The notes: a model not told the origin generated them from the sequence alone. Counted from the first letter of the stretch, positions 8,633 through 17,556 are shown. The stretch: 64,000 bases of DNA from Paenibacillus sp. FSL H8-0048 (GCF_038002825.1 NZ_JBBODF010000001.1:4154001-4218000), one strand, 5' to 3'. Made by a program: numbers and translations.

Positions 8633-10150
8633 TTACACTGCCAGATCGATTCCCACCACACCCACAACTTCCCCGTCGCTGTTCGTAATTGCTCTGGAGA
8701 GCGTGATGCAGGAACGCTTCGTAATGGCCGAGACATATGGCTGCGAGATGTATTGCCCTTCTGCCATCGCCCCGTTCCACCAGTCACGGCGCTTCGCATT
8801 CAGCAGCCCGGCCGCAGGCTCGGAGTAGATGAAGGTGCCATCTGTCCGGTTGGACCAGATGGCCTGCACATCCGGCACCTTATGCTTGCAAGCTGTAAGA
8901 ACTCTGCCATGGATGTCCGCATCCGCTGCATACATCTCCTGCTTGGCTGCTATCTCCTGAAGCACCGTCTGCATTTCCGCAAGCCTCGCCGTATATTGGC
9001 TCAGCTCAATGACTTCGCGTCCGGCAATGCCGTTCACCGACTGCTGCAGGGTCTGAGATTCCAGCAGCAGGCTCGCGCTGATCTCATTAAGCTGCCCGAT
9101 CTGGGTCCGCTGGCGGGTTACCTGCTCCAGGGTCAGGTCTACGCCTGCTATGGTCTCATTAACAATCCCCACTGCACCGCTTAGTTCGCCGGTCACCTCT
9201 GCGATCAGCCTGCTCTGCCGCTCGGCCGCAGCCGCTGACTCCGTAACTATGCCCCCAACTTCCTCCACCCGGGCTGAAATGTCCCCGAGGCGCTGCTTCA
9301 CCTTCGTTACTTCATTCACTCCGTGCGCAACCGCAGCCTGCTCCTTCGTAACCGACTCCAGCACCTGACGCACTCCATGATTGAGATCCAGCAGCACCGC
9401 CGTAGAACGCTCCACGGAATCCCGGCTCTGATCGGCCAGCTGCCTGATCCGGCCTGCGACTACAGCGAAGCCCCGGCCTGCTTCTCCGGCCCGCGCAGCT
9501 TCAATCGAGGCATTCAGCGCCAGCAGCGAGGTCTCATTGCCGATGCCTACGATCAGGGCGTTCATCTCCTCCACCAGCGCAATATGTCCGCTTAACACGG
9601 TGAATTTGTCCAGCATATCTCCGCTCTGCTCCTGCAATTCCTCCATGACCTCATCTGTATTCTTCAGGGAATCCACCATCCCCGCCATCCCTGCACGTGC
9701 TGCCTGCATCGCCGCACTCAGCCGCCCGGTCAGCTCTCCAATCTGTCCGGTAACCGCTGCTACTCCGCCCATTCTGGCAAAAGCCCCCTCAATATTGGCC
9801 TTCGCCTCATTGCTGCGGGTCTGCAGCTCTACCTCATAGGCATGCGAATAGTCCGCTGTCTGCTGAAGTCCTTCGGTATGGCGGGTAATCTCCTCCAGAG
9901 CACCATGCAGCCGGTCCGAGGTAACCACAATCTCATTGCCCAGCCTCTCTACCTTGCTCCGGGCTTCTGCCAGTTTCCCGGCTCCGGCTGCTCCGCCCCG
10001 GCGGATATCCAGCGCAAGCCCGGCAAGTGCCGCCATCAGCAGCAGATAGACAACCTTATGTATCCAGTACATCTCCATCCATAAGCCATACAACCCCACA
10101 CCCAGCAGCAAAATAATAACGATAGCGGCCTTGCTCCGGCGAATTTCCAT
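8633..10150 (-). CDS. methyl-accepting chemotaxis protein with C-terminal Cache-like sensor domain
   Basis: This is a chemoreceptor of 505 residues. Two hydrophobic helices lie at about 8-27 and 32-50, with almost no periplasmic loop, followed by a long coiled-coil signalling domain (about 60-370). The conserved hairpin tip reads ETSLLALNASIEAARAGEAG. The segment from about 385 to the end (IWSNRTDGTFIYSEP, AITKRSCITLSRAI, GEVVGVVGIDLAV) looks like a PDC/Cache ligand-binding fold. Because it follows the signalling domain without another membrane helix, the sensor should be cytoplasmic. Ligand unknown. Confidence 0.88.
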   Translation of the reverse strand: MEIRRSKAAIVIILLLGVGLYGLWMEMYWIHKVVYLLLMAALAGLALDIRRGGAAGAGKLAEARSKVERLGNEIVVTSDRLHGALEEITRHTEGLQQTADYSHAYEVELQTRSNEAKANIEGAFARMGGVAAVTGQIGELTGRLSAAMQAARAGMAGMVDSLKNTDEVMEELQEQSGDMLDKFTVLSGHIALVEEMNALIVGIGNETSLLALNASIEAARAGEAGRGFAVVAGRIRQLADQSRDSVERSTAVLLDLNHGVRQVLESVTKEQAAVAHGVNEVTKVKQRLGDISARVEEVGGIVTESAAAAERQSRLIAEVTGELSGAVGIVNETIAGVDLTLEQVTRQRTQIGQLNEISASLLLESQTLQQSVNGIAGREVIELSQYTARLAEMQTVLQEIAAKQEMYAADADIHGRVLTACKHKVPDVQAIWSNRTDGTFIYSEPAAGLLNAKRRDWWNGAMAEGQYISQPYVSAITKRSCITLSRAITNSDGEVVGVVGIDLAV

Positions 10151-10282
10151 TCTGCACGTTCACTCCACTCTATCATGTTATGTATTCTAACATTATATCA
10201 GCAGAGTTAAATTAAGGAAACCATTACTCTATGGATTGCACTTATATTTTTCTGTTAGGGGTTTGCCGCGACTCCAGAGAAG

Positions 10283-10408
10283 TTTTGGACTTCCGGCCGC
10301 TGTTGTCTACAGATTTCTTGATTTTATACGTTTGTAACGGTTGAAATCCGTAGACAAAGGCGGTCGCTACCGCTCCTCCAGTTCCAAAATTCCCCTCCGC
10401 CACTTTTC
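10283..10408. repeat. dispersed long-hairpin repeat, copy A
   Basis: An imperfect inverted repeat folds over 10283-10389. The outer arms are TTTTGGA and TCCAAAA; the inner arms are TTGTCTACAGATTTC and GAAATCCGTAGACAA. Flanking GGCCGC/GCGGTC segments also fit. A second copy lies at 40181-40309. The A-T pair inside GTCTAC/GTAGAC is C-G in the other copy, which suggests selection for pairing. The rest of 10151-10282 shows no gene. Confidence 0.85.
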
Positions 10409-10440
10409 CCTTAACTTAAATTTTTAGTTCAATCTATATA

Positions 10441-10675
10441 GCAGATGTATGGTGTTTTTAAAATACATCTGGTCTGTGCACCTGCTTGCGAGCACAATAT
10501 ATGCTGTTTTTCACATACATTCGGTCCGTGCGCCTGCTTTCGAGCACAATGTATGCTGTTTTCCACATACATTCGGTCCATGTGCCTGCTTTCGAGCACA
10601 ATGTATGCTGTTTTCCACATACATTTGGTCTGTGTGCCGCTGTACCAGCCAATTGCTATTTGGTTTTAAGCATGA
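10441..10675. repeat. 52-nt tandem hairpin array, locus 2
   Basis: GCACAAT boxes at 10492, 10544 and 10596 are 52 bases apart, with weaker units at both ends. Each unit contains the inverted repeat TGTATG...CATACA around a T-rich loop (CTGTTTTCCA) and a spacer close to TTCGGTCCGTGCGCCTGC. It lies between the chemoreceptor and the FAD oxidoreductase, both on the minus strand. Confidence 0.9.
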
Positions 10676-10699
10676 GGAAAATCATAGTTTGCTAAAAAA

Positions 10700-10739
10700 C
10701 AAAAAACAGCCGCCTCCAGCATCTGAAAGTACGGCTGTT
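10700..10739 (-). terminator. terminator of the FAD oxidoreductase gene
   Basis: On the minus strand AACAGCCG pairs with CGGCTGTT and is followed by TTTTTTG. It lies about 25-60 bases past the stop of the gene at 10764. Confidence 0.85.
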
Positions 10740-10763
10740 CTAATGGTGTCCTCCGACCCAGAA

Positions 10764-12227
10764 TTACACTCCCGCCGGTTGGATCCTAACTTCCTGTGCA
10801 TTCTTCGCCATCATGCCGCGGGCAATCCAGACGCCAGCCGCTCCGGCCTGGGCCAGTCCGCGGGTAATGCCTGCCCCGTCGCCGCCGCAGTAGAGGCCGG
10901 AGATTTCGGTCTCGAACTCTTCCGTCAGCTTCGGACGGGCGGAATAGAATTTGGCTTCTACGCCATAGAACAGCGTATGCTCAGAGGCGATACCTGGTGT
11001 TACCTTTTCCAAGGCTTCCACCATTTCAATCAGGCTCTTCATCGTGATGTACGGCAGCACCAGACCCAGGTCACCGGGTACCGCTTCCTTCAGCGTAGGC
11101 TCCAGGAACCCTTCCTTGATCCGGGTCTCCGTAGACCGGCGGCCCCGCAGGATATCACCATATTTCTGCACGATGACCCCGCCGCCGGACAGATCGTTCG
11201 CCCGCTTGCAGATCTCCCGGGCATATTCGTTCGGCTTGTCGAACGGCTCGGTGAAAGTATGGGAGACCAGCAGCGCAAAGTTGGTATTCTTCGAGCCCAG
11301 CGCAGGGTCCTTATAGGAGTGCCCGTTCGCGGCCATCGCTCCGCTGTGATTCTCCACCACCACATGCCCCGAGGGATTGCTGCAGAAGGTACGGACGCGT
11401 GTACCCACTGAGGTATTGAAAATGAATTTGCCCTCGTACAAATGCTCATTGATTTCCCGCATTACCACATCCGAGGTTTCTACGCGTACACCGACATCGA
11501 CCTGGTTATTATACATTTTGAGCCTGCGCTTCTTCAGCACCTCGGTCAGCCAGGCCGAGCCGTCCCGTCCCGGAGCAATCATCACCAGGCCAGCCTCATG
11601 ACTTTCCCCGTTCTTCAGCGTAATGCCTGTGATGCGGTGTGTTCCGTTCTCTTTGACGGTAACGATATCTTCCACTTCTGTCTTGTATAACATATCAATG
11701 CGTGTCCGCAGATATTCATAGATCGATTTCAGAATCTCCAGGTTCTGCTCGGTTCCGAGGTGGCGGACCTGTGCCCGCAGCAGCTTCAGCCCGGCGGCAT
11801 ATCCCCGCTGCTCGATACCGCGAATGCTCTCCGTGGTCGGATCGGTAATGACCGGGGTTGCCCCGTGCTCCAGGTTGATTCCATCCACATATTCAATCAG
11901 CTCCATCACCTTGGAAGGAGGCAGATAATCGGTCATCCAGCCGCCGAATTCGGTGGTAATGTTGAATTTGCCGTCGCTGTACGCGCCAGCACCGCCGAAG
12001 CCCGCAGTAATGGAGCAGGCCGGCAGACACCCGGCGAATTCCTTGCGGCCGGAGGCGGGCGGACAGAGCTTGATTTTCTCCTCCAGGATCGGGCAGTTGC
12101 GGCGGTAAATATCATGTCCCTTGTCCACCAGCAGCACCTTCAGCTCAGGGGCCTTCAGCGTTAATTCATAACAGGCGAATATTCCAGCCGGACCGGCTCC
12201 AACAACAATTACATCATATTTACTCAT
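10764..12227 (-). CDS. NAD(P)/FAD-dependent oxidoreductase (COG2509-like)
   Basis: This flavoprotein of 487 residues begins MSKYDVIVVGAGPAGIFACY, a Rossmann dinucleotide-binding motif (GxGxxG). It continues with CPILEEKIKLCPP, GFGGAGAYSDGKFN and the C-terminal GLYCGGDGAGITRGLAQAGA flavin motif, as in the uncharacterised FAD-dependent dehydrogenases of COG2509. An upstream in-frame ATG at 12371 lies in the leader terminator, so I chose 12227, where GGGAGG is about 12 bases away. The gene is preceded by a guanine-class purine riboswitch and a terminator, so it should be switched off when guanine or hypoxanthine is abundant. The substrate is unknown; the leader points to purine-related chemistry. 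Confidence 0.88.
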   Translation of the reverse strand: MSKYDVIVVGAGPAGIFACYELTLKAPELKVLLVDKGHDIYRRNCPILEEKIKLCPPASGRKEFAGCLPACSITAGFGGAGAYSDGKFNITTEFGGWMTDYLPPSKVMELIEYVDGINLEHGATPVITDPTTESIRGIEQRGYAAGLKLLRAQVRHLGTEQNLEILKSIYEYLRTRIDMLYKTEVEDIVTVKENGTHRITGITLKNGESHEAGLVMIAPGRDGSAWLTEVLKKRRLKMYNNQVDVGVRVETSDVVMREINEHLYEGKFIFNTSVGTRVRTFCSNPSGHVVVENHSGAMAANGHSYKDPALGSKNTNFALLVSHTFTEPFDKPNEYAREICKRANDLSGGGVIVQKYGDILRGRRSTETRIKEGFLEPTLKEAVPGDLGLVLPYITMKSLIEMVEALEKVTPGIASEHTLFYGVEAKFYSARPKLTEEFETEISGLYCGGDGAGITRGLAQAGAAGVWIARGMMAKNAQEVRIQPAGV

Positions 12228-12339
12228 ATCTTCTCTGTTCCTCCCAAGGTGAAACGGCTTCGGCCTGCTTTTGACAGGGGCCGCGAAGCGTCTCTGCGGT
12301 ATATTCGTCCACTTATCCAAGCAGCACACAACAGCACAC

Positions 12340-12394
12340 AAAAAAATCCCGGCCTCTTCATAGGTATGCAAAATGCATCCTATTCGTAGCCAGG
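12340..12394 (-). terminator. riboswitch-controlled terminator in the FAD oxidoreductase leader
   Basis: On the minus strand a long hairpin (CCTGGC...TAGGATGCA paired with TGCATACCTA...GCCGGG) ends in seven T. Its 5' side overlaps the 3' half of aptamer helix P1. Ligand binding and terminator formation are therefore linked in the usual way of purine switches. Confidence 0.88.
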
Positions 12395-12450
12395 AATTTA
12401 CGGTCCCCTGTAGAAACCCCCAAACCTTATCATTGAGGATATACGAACAG
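12380..12450 (-). promoter_or_regulatory. guanine-class purine riboswitch aptamer
   Basis: Read on the minus strand, helix P1 forms between CTGTTCGTA (12450-12442) and TACGAATAG (12388-12380). P2 is CCTCAA/TTTGGGG with loop TGATAAGG. The joining strand GTTTCTAC and the loop ACCGTAAAT of P3 match the purine aptamer consensus. The base that contacts the ligand, immediately before the P1 3' strand (12389), is C, which specifies guanine or hypoxanthine rather than adenine. J1/2 (TATCC) departs slightly from the usual TAATC. Confidence 0.93.
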
Positions 12451-12478
12451 CTTTACCCGTTATTACGGGCCAATTGGA

Positions 12479-12507
12479 ATTTTACCGAATAAACCCGAAT
12501 GTGTCAA
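12479..12507 (-). promoter_or_regulatory. sigma-A promoter of the riboswitch transcript
   Basis: TTGACA (12507-12502), a 17-base spacer and TAAAAT (12484-12479) on the minus strand place transcription start near 12472, just upstream of the aptamer. The remaining part of 12508-12692 shows no clear gene. Confidence 0.85.
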
Positions 12508-12692
12508 TGATGAATAGCATGAATAGTTCGTGTTTATAGCATTGTGCGGAATTTATCGTCCGAATAACCTAACAAACACCTTACAAACACGAACGTTATT
12601 CCAGACCTATTCCCAGACATAAGACCTAGAAGGAGAAACGTGAACATTGTCGAATATATAAGTACATTGCCACTGGAAAAGAGGAACATCTT

Positions 12693-13787
12693 ATGCAGAT
12701 CCCACCGCCAACTCCTCGCCAAATGTACTGGAACCGCGCCCTCCTCAACACCTTTTGGTTGGTGCTGTTTGTATATCTCGCCAGCCAGTTCTATGTAACC
12801 TTAGCGATGTGGAGCCACCGGCCCGAATTCTCCGGCAAGCAGCATCTCATCATGCATATCCTGATACCGGATTCTATTCTGTTCGTCCTGCTGCTCATTC
12901 TGGAGAATATTCTTAAACATAAACCGGTGTTATCCGAATTATCAATTCTGCTTACCAGCCATTTGTATGGTATCCTGATCATCCTGAATCTGAGCTCGGA
13001 CTACCCTGTGAAGCCGCTGATTATGCTGTTTCCGCTGCTGGTATCGATGATCTATCTGAGAGAGAACTACCTGAAGACCTCTTCATTGATCTGTCTGTTC
13101 TACATTATCATCCTGTTCCTGAACACCTCTATTTACGATTTCACTCTGCGCATCCAGAACATCATCATCACCCTGATCTTCGCGGCCGTCTCCCTGACCG
13201 GCTTCGCCGTGATTGCGCGGGGCAAGGAGCTGATGCGCTCGCTGGAGAATTCGGTGAAGTCCGAGCAGGAGCTGCGGATACAGAATATTATTATGGACCG
13301 GCTGTCCAAGATTGACCCGCTGACCGACCTGTACAACCATAAGACCTTTCATGAATATCTGGGCTGGCTGATCGACCATCAAGAGAGCAATCCCTTTCCG
13401 ATGCAGCTGGCTGTTATTGATATCGACAATTTCAAAAAAGTGAATGACCAGTATGGACACTGGGTCGGAGATATCGTTCTCCGGCAGGTCGCCGCTGTCA
13501 TGCTCCAGCATATCGACTCGGATGATTTCGCAGCCCGGTACGGCGGGGAGGAATTCGTGATTATTCTGACATCCAAGACATTAGAGGATTCGAGCCGCAT
13601 TATGGAGAATATCCTCGCAGGAATTGAGAGCCTTCCAATCAGCGAAATGGACAATGCATCGGTTACCGTGAGCATCGGAATGCATGAATATAACGGCGGG
13701 GACACCAAGAGCTCTATCTTTCAGCAGGCAGACGACGCCCTGTACGAGGCCAAGAAGACCGGCAAGAACAGAATTGTTATCCTGTAA
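12693..13787 (+). CDS. membrane-bound diguanylate cyclase (GGDEF)
   Basis: The enzyme is predicted to make cyclic di-GMP from two GTP. The 364 residues have about six membrane helices in the first 180 (LLNTFWLVLFVYLASQF, SILFVLLLILENIL, PLIMLFPLLVSMIYL and others), a short linker and a GGDEF domain. That domain contains DPLTDLYNHKTF, DIDNFKKVNDQYGH and an intact active site GGEEF (284-288). The inhibitory RxxD site is absent (DDFAARYGGEEF). The ATG start has AGAGGAA upstream. A reading frame starting at GTG 12640 with a good AAGGAG overlaps this start but is probably spurious. Confidence 0.9.
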   Translation: MQIPPPTPRQMYWNRALLNTFWLVLFVYLASQFYVTLAMWSHRPEFSGKQHLIMHILIPDSILFVLLLILENILKHKPVLSELSILLTSHLYGILIILNLSSDYPVKPLIMLFPLLVSMIYLRENYLKTSSLICLFYIIILFLNTSIYDFTLRIQNIIITLIFAAVSLTGFAVIARGKELMRSLENSVKSEQELRIQNIIMDRLSKIDPLTDLYNHKTFHEYLGWLIDHQESNPFPMQLAVIDIDNFKKVNDQYGHWVGDIVLRQVAAVMLQHIDSDDFAARYGGEEFVIILTSKTLEDSSRIMENILAGIESLPISEMDNASVTVSIGMHEYNGGDTKSSIFQQADDALYEAKKTGKNRIVIL

Positions 13788-13814
13788 GGCTAACCATCTC
13801 CCCCTCCTGTGCGC

Positions 13815-13861
13815 AAAAAAACGGGTCCACCGTACATAGCAACCTATGCCGTGGACCCGCT
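13815..13861 (-). terminator. terminator between convergent c-di-GMP genes
   Basis: GCGGGTCCACGGCATAGG pairs with ...GGTGGACCCG and is followed by seven T on the minus strand. It ends the GGDEF-EAL gene and lies 28 bases after the diguanylate cyclase. Confidence 0.88.
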
Positions 13862-13885
13862 TATCGTCTGAACCGGTTCTGCCCT

Positions 13886-16800
13886 CTATTCCAGCTCCTC
13901 CGCTCCATACCTTCGCTGCGGAACGAGTAACTCCATCACCTGGCGCTGCGGCACCGGCCGGCTGATCAGATATCCCTGCACCTTATCGCAGCGTGCCTCC
14001 TGGAGGAAAGCCCATTGGCTGGCATCCTCAACTCCCTCGGCTACTACATCGAGACCCATCTTATGGCCCAGAATAATAATCGTCTGCACAAAAGATTCGC
14101 TGAAGGCCTTATCGGCCAGGGAATCGATGAAGATTTTATCCATCTTAAGGGTAGAGATCGGCAGCTGCTGCAGATAGCTAAGGGAGGAATACCCCGTTCC
14201 GAAATCATCCAGGGCAATCCGTATCCCCCGGGACTGCAGGAACTCCAGCTTGCTGACCGTACTCCCGAACGACTCCATGAAGATGGACTCTGTAATCTCC
14301 AGCTCCAGACTGGATGGCGCAAGGCCGCTCTCCTCCAGACTGTCCAGCACAACCTCTACGAAATCATCCTGCAGAAGCTGAATAATGGAGATATTTACCG
14401 ATATTTTGTAAGGAATGCCGGTCCGCTGATGGATGCTGTTCATGAACTTGCAGGCCTCCCGCAGCACCCATTCGCCGATATAGATAATCAGCCGGGAATC
14501 CTCGGCGATCTTGATGAAGGTGAGCGGGGAGACGAAGCCAAGGACCGGACTGTTCCAGCGGATCAGAGCCTCGAAGCCTGAGATCAGCCCGGTCTCCATC
14601 TGTACCTGCGGCTGATAGTGCAGCTCGAATTCGTTATTATTCATCGCACTGCGCAGATGCTTCTCAATATTCATCCGGTCATTGAAGGCGGTATGCATCG
14701 ATTTATCATATACGACGTAGGTGCTTTTCCCCTCTTCCTTGGCCCGGTACATCGCTACATCGGCGTTCTTCAGAATCTCTTCCGTTGTCTCGCCGTCTTC
14801 CGGGTAGAAGGAGATCCCGATACTGGAGGACACATACAGATTGCTCTCACCGATAAGAAAAGACTTGCGGAACGCACGCATGATATCCTCAGCCAGATTA
14901 AGCACATCCACCCGGCTCTCAATATCCTTGAGGAAAATCACAAATTCATCTCCGCCCAGCCGCGACAGCATGTCCTCCTCACGCACTACAGACTGGAGAC
15001 GCTCACTGGCCTTGCGGATCAGAATATCGCCGGACTTGTGTCCAAGCGTGTCATTGATGTATTTGAAATTATCCATATCTACAAAAAGCAGCGCCGCACT
15101 TCCGCCCGTCCGGCGGAAATAACTCTCCATCGTCTCCAGCAGACTGAGCCGGTTCGGAAGATTGCTGAGCGAATCCATATACGCCAGGCGGTGCATATTC
15201 TTCTGATTCTCCAGCAGCATATCATATTGCCCCACAATCTCCTGCTGGGTCGCTGTAAGCTGCTCATAGGTCGCCTCCAGCTCCTGATAACTGTTATTCA
15301 GCTTGAATTCAGCCTGCTTGCGCTTACTGATATCGATCAGGGAGCCGAGGAACAGGACAATCTGATCCTTCGGATCAACGATCGCCTTCCCCCGCACCTC
15401 GAACCAGATGTACTCACCCTGCCCCGTTCTCATCCGGTATTCGGTTTCATAGATCGGTGTCAGTCCGGTAAGATGCTCCTGTCTGGCCTTGCGCGCGGAT
15501 TCCTGATCGTCCGGGTGAATAATGCTGAGCACGCCTCCCTCGAAGGAGTTGATCTCCGTCTCGGTATATCCCATCACCTCATACCACCGGTCCGAGAGCT
15601 TGTAGAAGCCGCTGTCCCAGTCCAGCTCCCACATGTAAGCGCCCGAGCCTTCCGAGGCCAGGCGGAACCGCCGTTCGCTGACCCCCAGCTTATTGAACTG
15701 ATCCTGCAGCTCTACCTCTGTGGCCGCCAGCTCCTCATAAGTGGACTCCAGCTCCTCGTAGCTAAGCTGGAGCTTCAGTTCATTCTGCTTGCGTTCATCG
15801 ATATCAATGCCGACCAGCACGAAGATATCCTCCGCCTGCTCGTCCATTCCCTTAATCAGGGCGGTGCGGACAGAGAAGTAATGTGCACCCGGAGAATGGT
15901 CGGGAAGTCTCAGCTCAACATTGGTCACATAATCCCGGGCTGCCGCTCTGGCAAGGAGATCCCTAAGCACAGCGGCTCCGGCTTCCAGAGGCAGCTCAAC
16001 TATGCTAACGCCAAGCACCTCCTTCTCCTTAAGCCCGGTCATCAGCTCGGCATATTTATTGAAGCGCACGCTCCGTTTATCCCCGTGAACAGCCCACACA
16101 ATCACCCCGGTATTCTCGATCACATCCTTGAAGAATTCCTGTTCAGAGTGAATCGTACGGCGCAGCCGCCGGATATACATCCGGAGCAGGACGGCACCGA
16201 ATACCAGCAGAATGGTCCCGATGGAGAACACGGTAAAAATCCGGTTACGCATTTTTTCATTATAATAGTCGGAATGCACGAAGAAATACTGCTGGTACAG
16301 CTCTTCGAAGGCACCGGAGCTTACCAGCCGCTCCAACCTTGCATTGACGTAGGACACAAGCTCCGGCTTGGACTTGCTGATGCCGTAGGCCACATCCTGC
16401 GGATACAAATTGCTCATTTTGCGGATAATATTACCGGTTAAGCCCTGTTCTACAATCAGATAATCGACCACCCCCTGATTCTCGAACAGCAGGTCGATCT
16501 CGCCCTGACGCAGAGCCTCCAGCGCATCCGGTACGGTTGCATATTCTATGTATTCTGATGACGGGATACCCGCCTTAGTCTGCAGGACTGTCTCTGCATA
16601 TTGTCCTTTACCAACACCGATCTTGTATTTATGGAGTGTGCCCAGCGTCACCTCCCCCTGGAGTCCTTGACGCGCATAGACGGAAATATAGCTTTTCAGC
16701 ACGGGTTTCGAGAAAAGAATGTCCTGCTTCCTCTCCTCGCTGACAGCCATCAGCCCGGTGGTATCAATCCCGCCCTCAGTCAGCCTCCGGTACGTCTGCT

Positions 16801-17023
16801 CCCAATTTCCGGTGCTGTAGTGGACGAGATACTCATTCTTCTCAAAGACCATGCTTGTCAGATCAATATCGAAGCCCGTCAGATAACCATTCTGTATGTA
16901 CTTATAAGGTGGATACTCCAGTTCTGCCTGATACTTAATTTCCTGTCTTTCGGCATAAGCGGCAGCGGGCTGTGCAAGCATGAGCACAATGCTAATCAGA
17001 AGCAACAATTTACACCGCTTCAT
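13886..17023 (-). CDS. periplasmic-binding-domain/PAS/GGDEF/EAL signalling protein
   Basis: This 1045-residue protein makes or degrades cyclic di-GMP in response to an extracellular ligand. Order: signal peptide (1-25), family-3 solute-binding domain (about 30-250, GFDIDLTSMVF, DLLFENQGVVDYLI), one membrane helix (about 260-280) and two PAS domains (about 290-415 and 445-570). A GGDEF domain follows with both an RxxD inhibitory site (REED, five residues before) and an intact GGDEF. An EAL domain closes the chain (FEALIRW, SVNIS, LEITES, ALDDFGTGYS, LKMDK, AEGVE, VQGY). Both active sites look complete. AAAGGAG precedes the ATG. Confidence 0.93.
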   Translation of the reverse strand: MKRCKLLLLISIVLMLAQPAAAYAERQEIKYQAELEYPPYKYIQNGYLTGFDIDLTSMVFEKNEYLVHYSTGNWEQTYRRLTEGGIDTTGLMAVSEERKQDILFSKPVLKSYISVYARQGLQGEVTLGTLHKYKIGVGKGQYAETVLQTKAGIPSSEYIEYATVPDALEALRQGEIDLLFENQGVVDYLIVEQGLTGNIIRKMSNLYPQDVAYGISKSKPELVSYVNARLERLVSSGAFEELYQQYFFVHSDYYNEKMRNRIFTVFSIGTILLVFGAVLLRMYIRRLRRTIHSEQEFFKDVIENTGVIVWAVHGDKRSVRFNKYAELMTGLKEKEVLGVSIVELPLEAGAAVLRDLLARAAARDYVTNVELRLPDHSPGAHYFSVRTALIKGMDEQAEDIFVLVGIDIDERKQNELKLQLSYEELESTYEELAATEVELQDQFNKLGVSERRFRLASEGSGAYMWELDWDSGFYKLSDRWYEVMGYTETEINSFEGGVLSIIHPDDQESARKARQEHLTGLTPIYETEYRMRTGQGEYIWFEVRGKAIVDPKDQIVLFLGSLIDISKRKQAEFKLNNSYQELEATYEQLTATQQEIVGQYDMLLENQKNMHRLAYMDSLSNLPNRLSLLETMESYFRRTGGSAALLFVDMDNFKYINDTLGHKSGDILIRKASERLQSVVREEDMLSRLGGDEFVIFLKDIESRVDVLNLAEDIMRAFRKSFLIGESNLYVSSSIGISFYPEDGETTEEILKNADVAMYRAKEEGKSTYVVYDKSMHTAFNDRMNIEKHLRSAMNNNEFELHYQPQVQMETGLISGFEALIRWNSPVLGFVSPLTFIKIAEDSRLIIYIGEWVLREACKFMNSIHQRTGIPYKISVNISIIQLLQDDFVEVVLDSLEESGLAPSSLELEITESIFMESFGSTVSKLEFLQSRGIRIALDDFGTGYSSLSYLQQLPISTLKMDKIFIDSLADKAFSESFVQTIIILGHKMGLDVVAEGVEDASQWAFLQEARCDKVQGYLISRPVPQRQVMELLVPQRRYGAEELE

Positions 17024-17205
17024 CGCAATTCTCCTTTATCCCAAGTAAGATCGGCTTAACTATGTATACAAGCTTATTCGACAAAATATGGTAGGGTTCC
17101 TGCTCCTTTTTTCTCATTTCCGATAAATTGTGCATATCCTGCGGGTTTATATCCCTGACTCTTTAGTGCGTCATCTTAGATTTAATCAAAAACTTTAGAT
17201 TTGTA

Positions 17206-17261
17206 TTGCTTTTTGCGGTTAAAATGTGGATAATATCAGTAATGGTTGATAATGATTATCA
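17206..17261 (+). promoter_or_regulatory. promoter with perfect Fur box
   Basis: TTGCTT (17206-17211), 17 bases, then GATAAT (17229-17234) form a sigma-A promoter. TGATAATGATTATCA at 17247-17261 is a perfect 7-1-7 Bacillus Fur box just after the expected transcription start. Iron-replete Fur should block this transcript. Confidence 0.88.
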
Positions 17262-17321
17262 TTATTGGATGTATAACATTCATTATTTTCTATATTTGAG
17301 CTAAAAGGAGACTGAACACCC

Positions 17322-17465
17322 ATGAACGCAGCCACTACCCGGACCGCCCTGCAGGTTGACGATTACCTGGACCTGCTCAATCTTGCTGTGAAAGTCGGAG
17401 ATATGAAATGGCAGAAAGAAATCAAGTCCCGGTTGCAGTATATCCTGTGCCTGCAGACCCGATAG
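17322..17465 (+). CDS. small Fur-regulated protein (47 aa), unknown function
   Basis: The ATG at 17322 follows AAAGGAG and opens a 47-residue frame (MNAATTRTALQVDDYL ... SRLQYILCLQTR) that ends at 17465. It sits between a perfect Fur box and a strong terminator, so it is a complete iron-repressed transcription unit. The predicted helices QVDDYLDLLNLAV and WQKEIKSRLQYIL are amphipathic. Bacilli encode small Fur-regulated partners (FbpA, FbpB, FbpC) of the iron-sparing RNA FsrA, but this sequence does not obviously match them. I do not recognise the family. It may act as a small regulator in iron starvation. Confidence 0.7.
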   Translation: MNAATTRTALQVDDYLDLLNLAVKVGDMKWQKEIKSRLQYILCLQTR

Positions 17466-17511
17466 ATCATTTCATACAGAAATAGATGAATATCGCTTGC
17501 TTCTTACACAA

Positions 17512-17556
17512 GAGGCGGTTCCAAAAGCCATGAAATGGCTGCCGGGACCGCCTTTT
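17512..17556 (+). terminator. terminator of the Fur-regulated small gene
   Basis: AGGCGGTTCC and GGACCGCCT pair, with an inner GCCAT/ATGGC stem, followed by TTTTG. It lies about 47 bases after the small gene. Confidence 0.85.

Noticed and set aside
12251..12295. Third copy of the 94-nt dispersed repeat
   Set aside because: Only GTGAAACGGCTTCGGC resembles it; the rest differs, so it is probably chance.
12640..12798. 52-codon frame at GTG behind AAGGAG, overlapping the diguanylate cyclase start
   Set aside because: The peptide is of odd composition (Cys, Trp, Ser-rich after overlap) and shares DNA with the certain gene. A leader peptide is not excluded but lacks support.
14618..16441. 607-residue plus-strand open frame
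   Set aside because: It is antisense to the binding-domain/PAS/GGDEF/EAL gene, whose protein has clear domains. The frame is an effect of GC-rich codon use.
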